This document shows positions 32,007-44,866 of a DNA stretch of 64,000 nt, one piece after another (within the stretch, counting starts at the first letter, position 1; each line of letters begins with the position of its first letter). The notes beneath the pieces are model-generated. The model had not been told where the DNA came from and did not search any database. It saw only the letters and a program-made list of their open reading frames with translations. The position numbers were made by a program, and so were the translations under genes. This stretch comes from Acanthopleura granulata (Eukaryota; Mollusca; Polyplacophora; Chitonida; Chitonidae). Where the stretch lies: the NCBI GenBank assembly GCA_016165875.1, contig JABBOT010000006.1, forward strand, positions 3,306,260 through 3,370,259. Reading direction: 5' to 3'.

Positions 32007-33866
32007 GTAAGTATCACTTCTGTTCTTCTCTTCGTGACCCATGATGCTTGTGATTATATGTGTTTATATTATTAATTTGGAGCACGGACTATTGGAATGA
32101 TAAGGTCTATCGTTTTCCAGCTGATTGATTGCAGACAAGACAGTGGTACGGCAGTAGCGTCGGTAGCTTACTAGCTATATATTCGCTGACACAGTAGCTT
32201 GTTGCAGTAGTTCGGCAAAGTTTACTTTTATAGCGTCGTAAACTATTTGAACGTGTTACAACTTATATGACTTGTACACACTAATTTAGCCTGTTACATG
32301 TATATGTCTTCCCATAATTGCTTTTTTGGCTAGAGTGAACATGAGGGTGGTGTCACATGGTAGGGTGAAGTCAATTCATTGAAAAATGTCCTTTTCTCAA
32401 TGAACATTGAAGAACTGGGTCAGCGACCACAACCCTATTCTTTTTTTTATTTTGACAGTTACATAGTTGGTGTACCTTTCTGATATAAAAGAATGCAACA
32501 TCATTGTTTAACTCTTTGAAAGAATAATCATGACTTAATGCCACTTCGGCAGTATCTCTGCCATTTTGTGACGAGTTTACCTCTTTGAAGAAGGAGCTTT
32601 ATGTATTCTTAAAAACTTAAAAGATATTTTTAAGAATGTAATTTATCTATATACATGAAGCTGCAATGTTTCTTCAGAAATGTATTAACTAATGCACAGT
32701 TGGTACTACTAGCCTCTCAAAAAGTGGCTTTACACTACAGTTTTCCTAAGGGTCAGTGCAAAAATTTATAGCCTGCAGTGTGACAACAGTCTGTATGCCA
32801 GGGGAGGAGGGGGGAGGGTGCTAAGCTGGCCATGTGCTGGCAATAATCTCATTGATTACGTTATTTCTGAAACTTTTTGTAATGAACAGAAAATATGTCA
32901 GACCCCTAGCAAGGCATGTCTGGCATGGCGGAGCGCCATGCCGGCCTTCTCATGCGCCACATGTGCCCAGTCAAGCCCCATGTATGACCCTTACATGTAG
33001 CCTAATGAATGAGACGTTGTATGCTCACAATACAACGTCTGACAGAGGTCCATTTGAAAAATGAGGGGTATTCTCCTATCTCACCATATTCGTGACTGTG
33101 GCATGAAACATCAGTGAAATAAATTTTCTCGAGTCAGTTCAGTCCAAAACGTATTGAAAACAGCTCTCTTTTGTATAACTTACCTGGTAGCATATTTTAG
33201 TGATGTTTAGTTTTAAATACGCTGATTATTAGCTGCCATTTCCTGTCGTGAAAAGCCTTCGTCATTTGGGCGCCTTATGGTGGGATGCGCCTCCTAATGA
33301 GCCAGTAACCTCCAGAAGAGCTTTTCACCGCGCCCCTCTCAGTTCCTGGGCAGGGGTCTGAATGCTTAAAATAGAGACGTTATTTAACATCATAACGACA
33401 CCTGTAATATGCTTCCATGGCATACATGTAACTTTCTTCATTTCCCTTGATATTACCAACCTTGTTTTAGAGTGTCCCAGAAGTAAAGATATATAGGGCT
33501 GTGATACCTTTAAATTAATACTTGCATTGTACACATACTTATGTGAATCGTGACAGAGCTTCGTGTGAGCCTTCAATGCTGTGTATTGGGTGTGAATTAG
33601 AGATTTGCACACTTCCAATATAAGGTCCATCAGTCTCTGGTTGTTAATGGAGAAGTCAGCCCTACCATGTATGTTGGCAGTGTTAATATGTGAACACACG
33701 TTTGGCCAACTGGCCGGCCTCAGATTAAAAGTAATCAGTCGCTAAAATACACAGTTAGGCTCTTGTAGTTTATTTTTCTGATTCCCCCCTCTCCCCCCGC
33801 ACATGTTGTTTGCCAGCATCACTTTGGCGACCAGCTTCTACATGTTCGTACTTTTACAAGTTAGTA

Positions 33867-34294
33867 AAGTGAACATGCTCAGCTCACTTACCTACATGTA
33901 TATGTGAACATGCTCAGCTCACTTACCTACATGTATATGTGAACATGCTCAGCTCACTTACCTACATGTATATGTGAACATGCTCAGCTCACTTACCTAC
34001 ATGTATAAGTGAACATGCTCAGCTCACTTACCTACATGTATATGTGAACATGCTCAGCTCACTTACCCACATGTATGTGTGAACATGCTCAGCTCACTTA
34101 CCTACATGTATGTGTGAACATGCTCAGCTCACTTACCTACATGTGTATGTGAACATGCTCAGCTCACTTACCTACATGTATATGTGAACATGCTCAGCTC
34201 ACTTACCTACATGTATATGTGAACATGCTCAGCTCACTTACCTACATGTATATGTGAACATGCTCAGCTCACTTACCTACATGTATATGTGAAC
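33867..34294. repeat. 35-bp tandem repeat, about 12 copies
   Basis: Very even units GTGAACATGCTCAGCTCACT + TACCTACATGTATAT, with only a few point changes, so the expansion is recent. Confidence 0.95.
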
Positions 34295-34809
34295 AAGAAC
34301 AAAGCTCATTTATTTATTTATGTATATATTTGATTAGTTTTCAAGAGACACTGAGTAGCTAAGGCCTAATAGATTTTTGATCAGAAGATCATCAAAATGC
34401 ATTTCCTGTGATCTGAATAATTTATACTACATGTATTATCATTTTGTGCAGGGTTCTGGTCAGTTGGGTCTTCAGAAGGACTTTTCCAAAAATTATGCCA
34501 AAAAAAAAAAAAAAAAACCAGAATAGAGAGAATATGAATTCTAAAATTCATTTTTTCTGTGAGGCTTAATCTGTTGATATCAGTTTTACAGTTTTCAAGT
34601 TTGAAATCATTTAACTGTACTACTGGATGTACATATGTATATATGGTTATTGGTTTTTGGTTATATGAATTTCTTTTATGATAAATGAAATAAGGAATCT
34701 ACCCCAAAAATTGGGATATAGGAAACATAGGTTAATTGATTGCAAGTACCATGATAACATATGTCAGAGGTGGCACAACATGCTGTAAATTTTATACCAA
34801 GTCCTGGCC

Positions 34810-34811
<2 letters not shown>

Positions 34812-34854
<43 letters not shown>
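34812..34854. repeat. (GT)n microsatellite
   Basis: About 21 uninterrupted GT units. Confidence 0.98.
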
Positions 34855-34856
<2 letters not shown>

Positions 34857-34919
34857 ACACAGCTCAATAACAATTCAGCTGTTCAGCATCAGACTAGATG
34901 CACAGTATCTTATCCTAGA

Positions 34920-35117
34920 AGAAGTTGCTGCGAGTTCAGGTGCAGCTCATGCTGGCTTCCTCTCCGGCAGTACATGTGGAGGCCCGTCAGCAACCTGCGG
35001 ATAGTTGTGGGTTCCCCCTGGCCCTGCTCGGTTTCCTCCCACCACAATGCTTTCCGCCACCCTTTAAGTGAAATATTCTTTGAGTACGACGTAAACCACC
35101 AATCAAATAAATAAATA
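34920..35117 (+). mobile_element. V-SINE (RUDI-like), head-truncated
   Basis: Starts near the B box (GCGAGTTCAGGTGCAGCTCA), then middle box, core GGTTTCCTCCCACCACAATG and tail with AAATAAATAAATAAG. Confidence 0.88.
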
Positions 35118-35654
35118 AGTATCATAGAGGATTCAAGTACAAAAATTCTCTATCCCAATAACAAATTCAAAGTTGTAGGGCCAATGTGGAGTTCTGGTCT
35201 GGTGAAATGGAATGACAATATTTTTAGTGATGTCCTCGGTAGTACTAAGTCGACCCTTGGCATATGACGCAAACCAAATTGAAACAATCAATTGTTGTGA
35301 CACACAATTTGACAGGACGGCAATAAGTGCACAGTCATCCATACAGTACACGTACATTGTACATACCTCAATCCAACACTGGAACTATCATTCAATGAAT
35401 TAGATTGATACGCCATGTAGTGTATCAACAAGTATTAAATTGCACAATTAATTCCTTATAATGAACTGCTCATTCATCCTGCTATGACAGGAATTTAATT
35501 CAGTATTACTGTATATATACATGTAAATAGCTTATTAAATCTCTTAATTAGCTTATTAAGTCTCTTTACTTTTACAGCTGCAATTTAACTGTAGTATTCT
35601 TATGGTGCTGTTAAAACTGGAGATACGCCGTGTGCAGTTATTATTTTACTATAC

Positions 35655-35840
35655 AATTTAACATCTGCTACTCAGGCCCTAGGTGGAAAGGTCTGCCAGC
35701 AGCCTGCAGATGGTCGTGGGTTTTCCCTGGCTCTGCCAGGTTTCCTCCCACCATAATGCTGGCCGTTGTCGTACAAGTGAAATGTTCTTGAGTACTGCGT
35801 AAAACACCAATCAAATAAATAAATAATTTAACATCTGCTA
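35655..35840 (+). mobile_element. V-SINE, 5'-truncated, with perfect 16-bp target-site duplication
   Basis: The SINE part is 35671-35824. It is flanked by identical AATTTAACATCTGCTA at 35655-35670 and 35825-35840. The 5' truncation and duplication are the marks of LINE-machinery retroposition, and the perfect match suggests a young insertion. Confidence 0.93.
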
Positions 35841-36028
35841 AGAGGACTACTGATATTAAACCATGATTCATGTAACATTAATATATACTTTTCCATACCC
35901 TTCAATTAAACAGTTACATGTACAGTTATTTGACACCAGACTGCATATGTTTTATCTTCACTTGCGATCAAAGAGTTACAAATAGAGATGTCTGATTTCA
36001 AATAGGTTCTGCTGTTGTTACTCATTTT

Positions 36029-37138
36029 CTTTTGATTGGAGGGGGCTGGGCCCAGGGAACTCTGTGGGCTAATGGTTAGCGTGTTGGATGGGGCTGGGCC
36101 CAGGGAGCTCTGTGGGCTAATGGTTAGCGTGTTGGAGGGGGCTGGGCCCAGGGAACTCTGTGGGCTAATGGTTAGCGTGTTGGATGGGGCTGGGCCCAGG
36201 GAACTCTGTGGGCTAATGGTTAGCGTGTTGGAGGGGGCTGGGCGCAGGGAACTGTGTGGGCTAATGGTTAGCGTGTTGGAGGGGGCTGGGCCCAGGGAAC
36301 TCTGTGGGCTAATGGTTAGCGTGTTGGATGGGGCTGGGCCCAGGGAGCTCTGTGGGCTAATGGTTAGCGTGTTGGATGGGGCTGGGCCCAGGGAACTCTG
36401 TGGGCTAATGGTTAGCGTGTTGGATGGGGCTGGGCCCAGGGAGCTCTGTGGGCTAATGGTTAGCGTGTTGGATGGGGCTGGGCCCAGGGAACTCTGTGGG
36501 CTAATGGTTAGCATGTTGGAGGGGGCTGGGCCCAGGGAGCTCTGTGGGCTAATGGTTAGCGTGTTGGAGGGGGCTGGGCCCAGGGAACTCTGTGGGCTAA
36601 TGGTTAGCATGTTGGAGGGGGCTGGGCCCAGGGAACTCTGTGGGCTAATGGTTAGCGTGTTGGAGGAGGCTGATGGTTAGCGTGTTGGATGGGGCTGGGC
36701 CCAGGGAACTCTGTGGGCTAATGGTTAGCGTGTTGGAGGAGGCTAATGGTTAGCGTGTTGGATGGGGCTGGGCCCAGGGAACTCTGTGGGCTAATGGTTA
36801 GCGTGTTGGATGGGGCTGGGCCCAGGGAGCTCTGTGGGCTAATGGTTAGCGTGTTGGATGGGGCTGGGCCCAGGGAGCTCTGTGGGCTAATGGTTAGCGT
36901 GTTGGATGGGGCTGGGCCCAGGGAGCTCTGTGGGCTAATGGTTAGCGTGTTGGATGGGGCTGGGCCCAGGGAGCTCTGTGGGCTAATGGTTAGCGTGTTG
37001 GAGGGGGCTGGGCGCAGGGAACTCTGTGGGCTAATGGTTAGCATGTTGGAGGGGGCTGGGCCCAGGGAACTCTGTGGGCTAATGGTTAGCGTGTTGGAGG
37101 AGGCTGATGGTTAGCGTGTTGGAGGGGGCTGGGCGCAG
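36029..37138. repeat. 48-bp satellite with tRNA A-box-like core, about 22 copies
   Basis: Unit GGGGCTGGGCCCAGGGAACT + CTGTGGGCTAATGGTTAGCG + TGTTGGAT. CTGTGGGCTAATGGTTAGCG resembles the V-SINE head CCGTGGCTCAGTCGGTTAGCG. Two truncated units occur near 36661-36760. As 48 is a multiple of 3, frames of 108-234 codons stay open on both strands (16-residue period); these are not genes. Confidence 0.93.
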
Positions 37139-37222
37139 GTTTTCCTAGCACCATAATGCTGTCCCTGGTCATATTTGAAATATTTTTGAGTATGGCATAA
37201 AACTCCAAAGAAATCAATAAAT
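37139..37222 (+). mobile_element. V-SINE core and tail joined directly to the 48-bp satellite
   Basis: GGTTTTCCTAGCACCATAAT, then ATGCTGTCCCTGGTC, GAGTATGGCATAAAACTCC and AAATCAATAAATC are the SINE 3' half in the same direction as the satellite. Confidence 0.8.
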
Positions 37223-37419
37223 CACTTGTCTTTCTGTCCCATGTTCATTACATCAGAAGATCCCCTATAGGCAGAGTTCCAAGATATGTGGCTTCATTGT
37301 TATATATATGACTACATGTAATTATATTCGTTCACATTTAGTTGGGTAGATTTAGGAATGTGTAGTGGAGTCCTTGTTTGATAAAAACGAAGTCACAGCG
37401 TTCGAGGACATTTTTAGTT

Positions 37420-38042
37420 TTCACATTTTAATTCCTGTACACATTTTATCCGCCGGGGAACAAAGAAATGACAAATCAGTGATGCACTCATGGCAAACAC
37501 AATGCAGCTTTGAACACAGCTGTAATGTCTGCCCTTGTGGGTCATCTGTGAAACATGCAGTGCTCTGGCTTTTCATAACGAAAGAAGAAAAAAAAAAGGT
37601 AAGAATTTGTGTATCAGACCCCTTGCAGACAACCACAAATGCGATTTGCACCCCTAGATTGCCCCCTTCCCCCCCTCCCCCCCAGGGCATGCTTTATTAG
37701 CAGACATGTATCTAGATCTTGTTTCAGGAGTCTTCTAGGTTTGGCGATGTGATAGCACGCCTCAAATGCGAAGGCCTGTGTACCTCCTCTGCATGAAGTT
37801 GTGCATCTTCTTGCAATTGTTTATTTTGATATGCCAAAGGTAAAGTTTTTATTCTTTCTCTTTTTTTTTTTTTTTTTTTTTTGTTATGAAAAGAAGGAGT
37901 GCTGCATGTTTCACAGATAACCCACAAGTGCAGACATCACATCTGTGTTCAGAGCTATGCGCTGTGTTTGTCATGAGTGCATCATTGATTTGTCATTCTT
38001 TGTTCCCCGAGGATAAAATGTACACAGGAATTAAAATGTGAA
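37420..38042. mobile_element. 623-bp foldback element
   Basis: Arms 37420-37598 and 37858-38042 are inverted copies of each other at close to nine bases in ten by eye. Outer ends are TTCACATTTTAATTCC and GGAATTAAAATGTGAA. The inner ends are A-rich and T-rich. The spacer holds a block (37718-37780) related to 53203-53267. No coding capacity. Confidence 0.85.
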
Positions 38043-38666
38043 CCTGTAGCTCAAAAGGCCAGCCAAAGACAACATCACAGATACTTGTCTCTGTGGGTGT
38101 CTCTTCTATCATTGGTTGTGTGATGGCATCCTTAAAAAATTCTTTGTTGTGGGTAACACAACCCTGTCGCAAAAATCAGAGTTGGTTGGTCAGAAAATAT
38201 ATTTTTTCATTTTTTGCCAATGAAATAGATAAGGATTTTAAAGAAATTAACATGGAGAGGAAAATGAGAAAAAGAACTTCTGTCTAAAACCCAAATAAAA
38301 CGTTTGGGTGGGGCCCTTTGTTGGAGAGTGTCTGGTTATGCCCAACAGACATATTTTTAATGATGGCCTGAATGTTTCACAGCATTACATCAATAGGCCA
38401 GACAGGCTTTCCTCCTGTCCACAGAGTTTCTGTGTTGCTAGAATTTAACATGAATATTGCTAAAAGTATTTTCCAAGTTCTGTCAATGTTCATCTTTGGC
38501 TTACAGTGAGAAAAAATGTGTATATATTTTGAAAAAGATATATACATGTACGTGTAAGCAACTGACATGAAAACAATTAAAATTCACATTAGCTACATTA
38601 TCCAGCAGAACCATGTAGTTTTTGTCAGGCTCTTTATTCGCAGGCTCTCTTTTAATACGCTCTTCC
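38043..38666. other. no feature seen
   Basis: AT-rich intronic DNA without recognised repeats. Confidence 0.4.
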
Positions 38667-38753
38667 ATAATGCTGGCAGTCGTCGTTTTGTTGAAATCTT
38701 CTTGAGTGTGGCGTAAAACACCAGTCAAATAAATAAATAAATAAATAAATATA
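38667..38753 (+). mobile_element. V-SINE 3' fragment
   Basis: TTCCATAATGCTGGCAGTCG, then CTTGAGTGTGGCGTAAAACA and an (AAAT)n run. Confidence 0.8.
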
Positions 38754-39870
38754 TTCCAGTCATGTTTGTGATTCATTCTGATACATCTAATGTTCCTCTG
38801 TTGATTCTTTGGGTAGATGCTATGTAAATGTAAATGTCTTGTTTAGAGTTTTCAATTATAGACCATATGAACAAGCGAGCGGACCAGGAGAACACTGTGT
38901 TTTGGTGTTTTCTTTGTGCTACATGCATTGTACCTACCTTTTCTTTTCAAACTAGCAATTTGCAGCCAGAAAAGACAACCATTCTGTAGGACCTGTGCTA
39001 TAGGACAATGTATCAACTAAGCACAGTACATATTGACTGACTATGGCAATGCATTAATCAAATATTAAACTCTTTTGGAATGTGATTTTAATACCAATTA
39101 GAATGTGCTTCTAATACCAATTGCCCAGACTCCCAGTGAATTTGTCTCTTGATTTATGAAAAAGATTATGAAAATATGATATGTGAGACTGGGTCAATCA
39201 TATACACATGGATCAGATGTATTGGCTTTGATGGATTATGATACATGTTGTAGTGTAGAATGAGTTGGTTGTCTCCCCTTACATGTACTCTACATTATTC
39301 ATGTATACTTAAATGAACTCAAGCAGAAAATCTGTTGCATTTCACGGCATGTTAACCTGTTGTGTTTACAAGGATTAGGTGACTTTGAAGCCTGGTAGAA
39401 ATTATTGATAATGAGCTCTAGTTTCGGGCTCTAATTGTGTGTCTGTGTCAGTTTAGAGTGGATTGTGATGTGCATTTATCCTAAAAAAAAAGTAAGATGA
39501 AATAGACAGTTGTAGATCTATATGTCTTGTTTCTCTTGGCTGTTTTGGTAATGGTACTGCATCTTTACGTTTATGTATATAAGTAAATACATGTAAAAGT
39601 CTTTCTGCTTTTCAATCCCAATGATAAATTACAATGTAAGCTTTAAAACACTTTGAATGATCAGAGTTAAAAATTTAAGATCACTTGAATAAAAAAAAAG
39701 TGATGCTGTAGTTATCCGATGTTGTTCACTTGCCCAAAACTTGGATCATCTCAATGACTTCCACATCTGTCTAAGCGTTGCTGGTCAAAGAATCTTCTGC
39801 GTTCTGTTGGAATATGACTAGATTTTCACCATTCAGGAAGGCTGTTCAAGACAGCATACAACCCTTTCAG

Positions 39871-40060
39871 CATAAGCTTTGACACGTGCAGTTCCTTATT
39901 TTGTATGGCAGTAATTGGCCACAGTAGCCAGTATTGATTTTTTTGTGATTTTCAACACAACCTTGTATCAAAAGAATGGTTCTGCCAATTGTGACCTCAC
40001 AGTTCAAGCCTGCATCATAATGTGCCATACACTTGAGTTGTTATGCCGAACTTGTCCATG
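39871..40060. repeat. dispersed repeat, copy A
   Basis: Direct but diverged match to 54311-54535. Shared points in order: CATAAGCT.TGACACGTGC, TTTTTGTGATT.TCAA, TGTATCAAAA, AATGGTTCTG, CATACACTTG, TG.CATACCGAACT. Confidence 0.65.
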
Positions 40061-40270
40061 TCATCAGCAGTGAAGTTTGCCTGTCGCAGGTGACAAATTC
40101 ACCACTGAGGGTTAAATTTATTGTTGGGCAGGCGATTGTCAAGATTCCTCTATTTCCATTGTTGTTTGCCACTTTGGTTGTAATAAATGTTGGACTGTTT
40201 GTATGAAGTTTGTTATGGACAAGTTGCCTTCTCCCAGTATGACTTGTACATATTCCTATATGTCAGACGT

Positions 40271-40540
40271 GGAAAAGTCAGCCACAAGTCAGTGGTGTAA
40301 TTCAGGCCCACCGATGTCATCCGCCAGTACATGTCATTCATTGGCCACTGTCTGTCAGTGGAAAAGTCAGCCACAGGTCAGTGGTGTAATTCAGGCCCAC
40401 CGATGTCATCCGCCAGTACATGTAATTCATTGGCCACTGTCTGTCAGTGGAAAAGTCAGCCACAGGTCAGTGGTGTAATTCAGGCCCACCGATGTCATCC
40501 GCCAGTACATGTAATTCATTGGCCACTGTCTGTCAGTGAA
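40271..40540. repeat. 89-bp tandem repeat, three copies
   Basis: The anchor GGAAAAGTCAGCCACA recurs at 40271, 40360 and 40449 with almost no changes. Confidence 0.95.
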
Positions 40541-41763
40541 AACTTCTGAAGTTGCATTAAATAATAATAAGAGACAAGGTCATAAGAAAAAGATGCAAAA
40601 ATGAGAAGTAAAATTAAGTGAAAAGAGTCTTTGAGGTTTTGATGACTAGGAGCGTTAAAATCTACATGTAACTGAGAACATGCCATCAGGCACCAGGTTT
40701 AGTTGATCTCCGCGGATTTGTCATCACCGTAAATTGTTTACTCCTCCCTTGCAAATGCAGTTGAACATGTTCGACTCTTCTGTGTCTGGAAGCATTGAGT
40801 GTTTGTCGATCTACCTATGTTTGACACATCCACATCTTTGCATATAGCCCTTCCTTTGCTTCCAGAATTCGCGCATGTGCAGTGTGGAGGTTGTCTTATT
40901 ATGTGTGACAAGCACATCTTTCATGCTGTATTATTTCTATGCTAGGAATTGCATCGCAGCGACAAACTCGTTAGTGATACACAGGATACCGGGTACTCTG
41001 ATTATATACCTGTGGATAGTAATTGACAATAATTACATGAAAATCCAGTTGATAAAAATTAGTGGTGATTTTGTGTTTTGTAAATTTTCCACTCATCTTG
41101 GAGGCTTCTGTCATTCATGAAGTGTTTATGGTTTGTTAGTAACACATAAAACACTTCAAACAACATGTGAGTGCTTTCATCAATGGGATCTGTCATTTAG
41201 CACTGGTATTATTACCTCCCCTGTCAATTCACTTTGTTCCGACCAGGGGGAATGTGACCTCATTTAGGCAGCCTCATTCAAACTCAGAAGGCATGACTGT
41301 GGGAAACGGGAACTTTTTTTTTTCATTCCTTGGTTGACAGGTGCTCTTAATTTTGTATAAAAATGTCCTCACGCAAAATATTGTCATGCCTGTCAGGTAA
41401 CAAGACAATTGGCCAGCATTTTGAAAAAAAATGTCTCCTAAAACTGGAATTGCCGAGAGCAAATTTTCATGCTCTAAGGCTGACACTCAATAACATATTA
41501 ATAACTTTTGCGTAACATGTTTTGTGTGAAGTTAAATAATTAACTTATGTTTGGGCTTGTGTCTGTGTTTAGAAACAGTACATGGTGCATGTGCAGAGTT
41601 TGAAGCTATTGTGTCGATAAACACAACGTGTTAGGGAAATGCCGTGGAAAATTTTATGTATTTCCTTATTAGATGCATACGTGCAGCTGTTATTTCATAC
41701 ATGAGAACATATATCACTGATATTCTGACAGGTTAATAGTGATAAATATCAAGCTTTGTTACG

Positions 41764-41850
41764 GTTAGAGGAAAACGAGCAGGGAAACCTGGGGAAACCA
41801 CTGCACTTGTTCAGGTACCTTGACAAACCCCATGCTTGATTGAAAGCCAT
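41764..41850 (-). mobile_element. degenerate V-SINE core
   Basis: GAGGAAAACGAGCAGGGAAA, CCTGGGGAAACCACTGCA and GTTCAGGTACCTTGACA follow the reversed core order. Confidence 0.4.
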
Positions 41851-42251
41851 ATGTACATGTACAGGCATGGATATCTCTCCTATTATTTATCCTGCGCATG
41901 ATACAGTCATGTCCACTTTACAGTATCAGACTGGTATATCTTTTGAGGTGTTCTGCTTGAATGGTTTACTCTCATCCCGAGTGAACTAGTTACGCTTCAT
42001 TGATCAGCTCCATACAGATTATCCCCACGGTTACTACTTTGCTTCCATTATGACACGTGTGTGGAGTTAATCAACTCCCTGTGTGTGCGTATACCTGGAT
42101 ATAATGGAATAATTACTAAATCACCATAAAGTGCTTGAATGTGGACATCAGATATGTATGGTGAAAGCTATTTGCGTGTAGATGTAAGCTAAGATGTCTA
42201 TGTATATTAATTATAATAGTATCTTATCGATTTGATTTATTATATACACTC

Positions 42252-42372
42252 AAGGTGGCTTGTTTGCTGTTCGTACGTGGGAAGGTCTGCCACCAACTGC
42301 AGTTGATTGTTGGTTTCCTCCCACCGTGGTGCCAGCTGCAGTCAAATGTCACTTATTATTGAGTATGATTAG
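42252..42372 (+). mobile_element. degenerate V-SINE fragment
   Basis: CGTACGTGGGAAGGTCTGCC, TTGGTTTCCTCCCACCGTGG and CACTTATTATTGAGTATGAT. Confidence 0.65.
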
Positions 42373-43850
42373 AATATTTTTTATAGATGATTAAATTTAT
42401 TGTAAAAGAAAATACAGTGTATATACATGTGCAACAATAACAACATTGCGATTCCATCTACTCCATGAAAACATATCTGATTTTTGGCGCCTTTTTTTAA
42501 ATTCCGATTAAGTAGAGTTTGAAAAAACCGAAAGTGTTGGGATATTTACAGTTTTCAGTTTCTTGTCTGGTGATAATGGTTTATTATTATATTGCCTTTT
42601 ACAAGTGTATGACTTTGTTGGCTTGCAAATACAGCAGGTGCATTTATACATGGTAAATAAAAATGTTTGTAAAATTGTTTTTGTCCTTAAAAACTGGTCC
42701 TATCATTATCTCCTGTTGTGATAAACTGCAGTAACCTGATGTAACTGGATACTAGACAACGGTTGGCTTCCTGCCAACCAAGTTTTATCACAACTACATA
42801 AACCCTGCAAGAAAAACGGTACATTTCTTGTTGTCAGTGAATGCTTAATCTACTCTGACATGCTGTTGAAATGTCAGTTATGGGCCAGGGCTGGAGCTCT
42901 TTGCACGTGGAGGGCGATAAGGTTACCCTGTGGCCTGTGGAAACAAAGGCTGCTTTGGAAACATAGAGCTGTCATCAGAAGGGTTGACTGAGTTAGCTGA
43001 ATGGTACTGTGTTCTCCTGCAGGCAGTCTGGCTCTGGTTCCATATTATCATGGTGTTCAGTTTACAAGTTTGCTGTGTGGAATTCCATGTGGATGACTAA
43101 GATTGCAGCATTAAATTAGGCACGAAGGCGCTATCCAAACTGTATTTTTTGTCAGGTTTTCCTTGTACAGTGTACATGTACTTCTACATGTAATTCTTAT
43201 GGAGAAAACAACTATGTTTAGAAAATATTAATTACAGAACATGTAAATTCATTCAAAGCTCAAAATGTTTCTTGTTTCATTTGAAGGAATGTTTCTTCAT
43301 CTTGAGAGTTGTTATAAGCCTGGAAATAAGCAGCCGGACAAGGACATTGTCAGGCATCAAATTCCCTCTTGTCAGATACAAAATAAATGATGCCTGGCAA
43401 ACTTCACCTGTAAAAAATATAGGGAGTATTCAAAAAACTACTTGCATTAAACAGATTCCAAAAATTTGTCAGCCACGCCTTAAAAAGTTATTAACAGACC
43501 TGTACATTATTATTATTATTGTTCAGTAAAGTACGTGTTTTCGCCTACTTTCAACAATTGTCTCCTTTAAATTAACAAAATGTAAAATAAACTGTACCCT
43601 GAGCTTCAGGTTTTTAAACTCCTTTGAAACACATCAAAGCACTTTTAAGAGACACTGAAGATAGTACATGCATACATAGGCCTACACACTGTATATTGAC
43701 ATATAGTCTTGGGAATTGTGTTACTTCACTTGTGGAAAAATGTAAGCTTCGGCACCAAAAGTAGTACTTTGTGACATTTATTTGCCCAGCTATAAATGCA
43801 TTTTTGGGGTGAAAGTTTAGGTCAGGTCCACTAATTTTACAGGTGTAATC

Positions 43851-44129
43851 TTCAGAAGACAAGAGGGGCCTGTGTGGATCAGTGGTTTAGCGAGCTAGTG
43901 CAGCGTAATGACCCCAAAACCTGCCACCAATGCGGTTGCTGTGAGTTCAAGTCCGTTCATTCTGGCTTCCTACATGGTGAGGCCCGTCAGCAACCTGCAG
44001 ATGGTCATGGGTTTCCTGCGGGCTCTGCCTGTTTTCCTCCCACCATGCTGGCCACTGGGATATATAAGTGAAATATTCTTGAGTACGGCATAAAACACCA
44101 ATCAAATAAATAAAAAAATTCAGAAGACA
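43851..44129 (+). mobile_element. V-SINE, full length, with 11-bp target-site duplication
   Basis: The element occupies 43862-44118 with head GGGGCCTGTGTGGATCAGTG, B-box GAGTTCAAGTCC, a slightly shortened middle, core and tail. Flanking TTCAGAAGACA occurs at 43851-43861 and 44119-44129. Confidence 0.92.
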
Positions 44130-44385
44130 CTTTGATCCTGTATAAATCAGGGGCAGGTGAACACCACTTTTAAGGAAATAGGACTACATGTAGCTTGACT
44201 TGGTTCAGTGTCAAGTAATGAGCCCACTGGGCCCTCATGTTCTTAGTGTGACACTTCAGCTGGGAGTGAGCTGATGCCTAGTTGGTGGAGACGTAAAAGG
44301 TCTCCAAAACATAGTCTTCACTGAAAAAGGGCCGTTTTGTGTAATGGCCCTTACTTCCTCTCTGTCACAAAATAAAGATTGTACA

Positions 44386-44532
44386 TGTTGCTGCCTTGCT
44401 TGGCGCTCAGCATTGAGAGGTTGGAGACAGAGAAAACAAGGAAACAGAACTGGTCGCCTGGTGTCCGTATAATGAGACTAGGCAGGGTGTCATGTCTGGT
44501 GTCTTTGGCATGATGCTCCGGTGACGGCAGCA
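44386..44532 (+). mobile_element. second SINE family, body fragment
   Basis: GCTGCCTTGCTTGGCGCTCA, ATTGAGAGGTTGGAGAC, GTATAATGAGACTAGGCAGG and GTCTGGTGTCTTTGGCATGA match the body of the element at 9411-9630. Confidence 0.75.
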
Positions 44533-44763
44533 TTTCAGCAGCATGGACTCAAGGAGACACAGGATATATTCATGCTGATAAGGAGTCCTCTTTGTTATAT
44601 GACTGAAAAATTGCTGAGTATGGCATAAACATATGGCATAAGCGTGCATACATACATTCTCGGCATGTGGGTGCAGTTCTGGCTTTGGACGTGTCCTCCG
44701 TCATATACCTATAAGTAACATGTTAGAAAGCTCATCAGTAATTTGCCAAAGATCAGTGGTTTA

Positions 44764-44866
44764 CGCCAGGCTCTCCTTTTTCGACCGCCGTTCTTAAAAT
44801 TGTATTTAAGTGAGAAATTCTTGAGTATGGCGTTCAGCTGGCAGTCACATAAATGAATAAATCTAT
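44764..44866 (+). mobile_element. degenerate V-SINE 3' fragment
   Basis: GTATTTAAGTGAGAAATTCT + TGAGTATGGCGTTC and an AAATGAATAAATC tail. Confidence 0.5.

Noticed and set aside
35906..37114. Open frames of 108-234 codons on both strands with a 16-residue period
   Set aside because: The 48-bp satellite has a period divisible by three and no stops. No splice sites or protein-like composition support coding.
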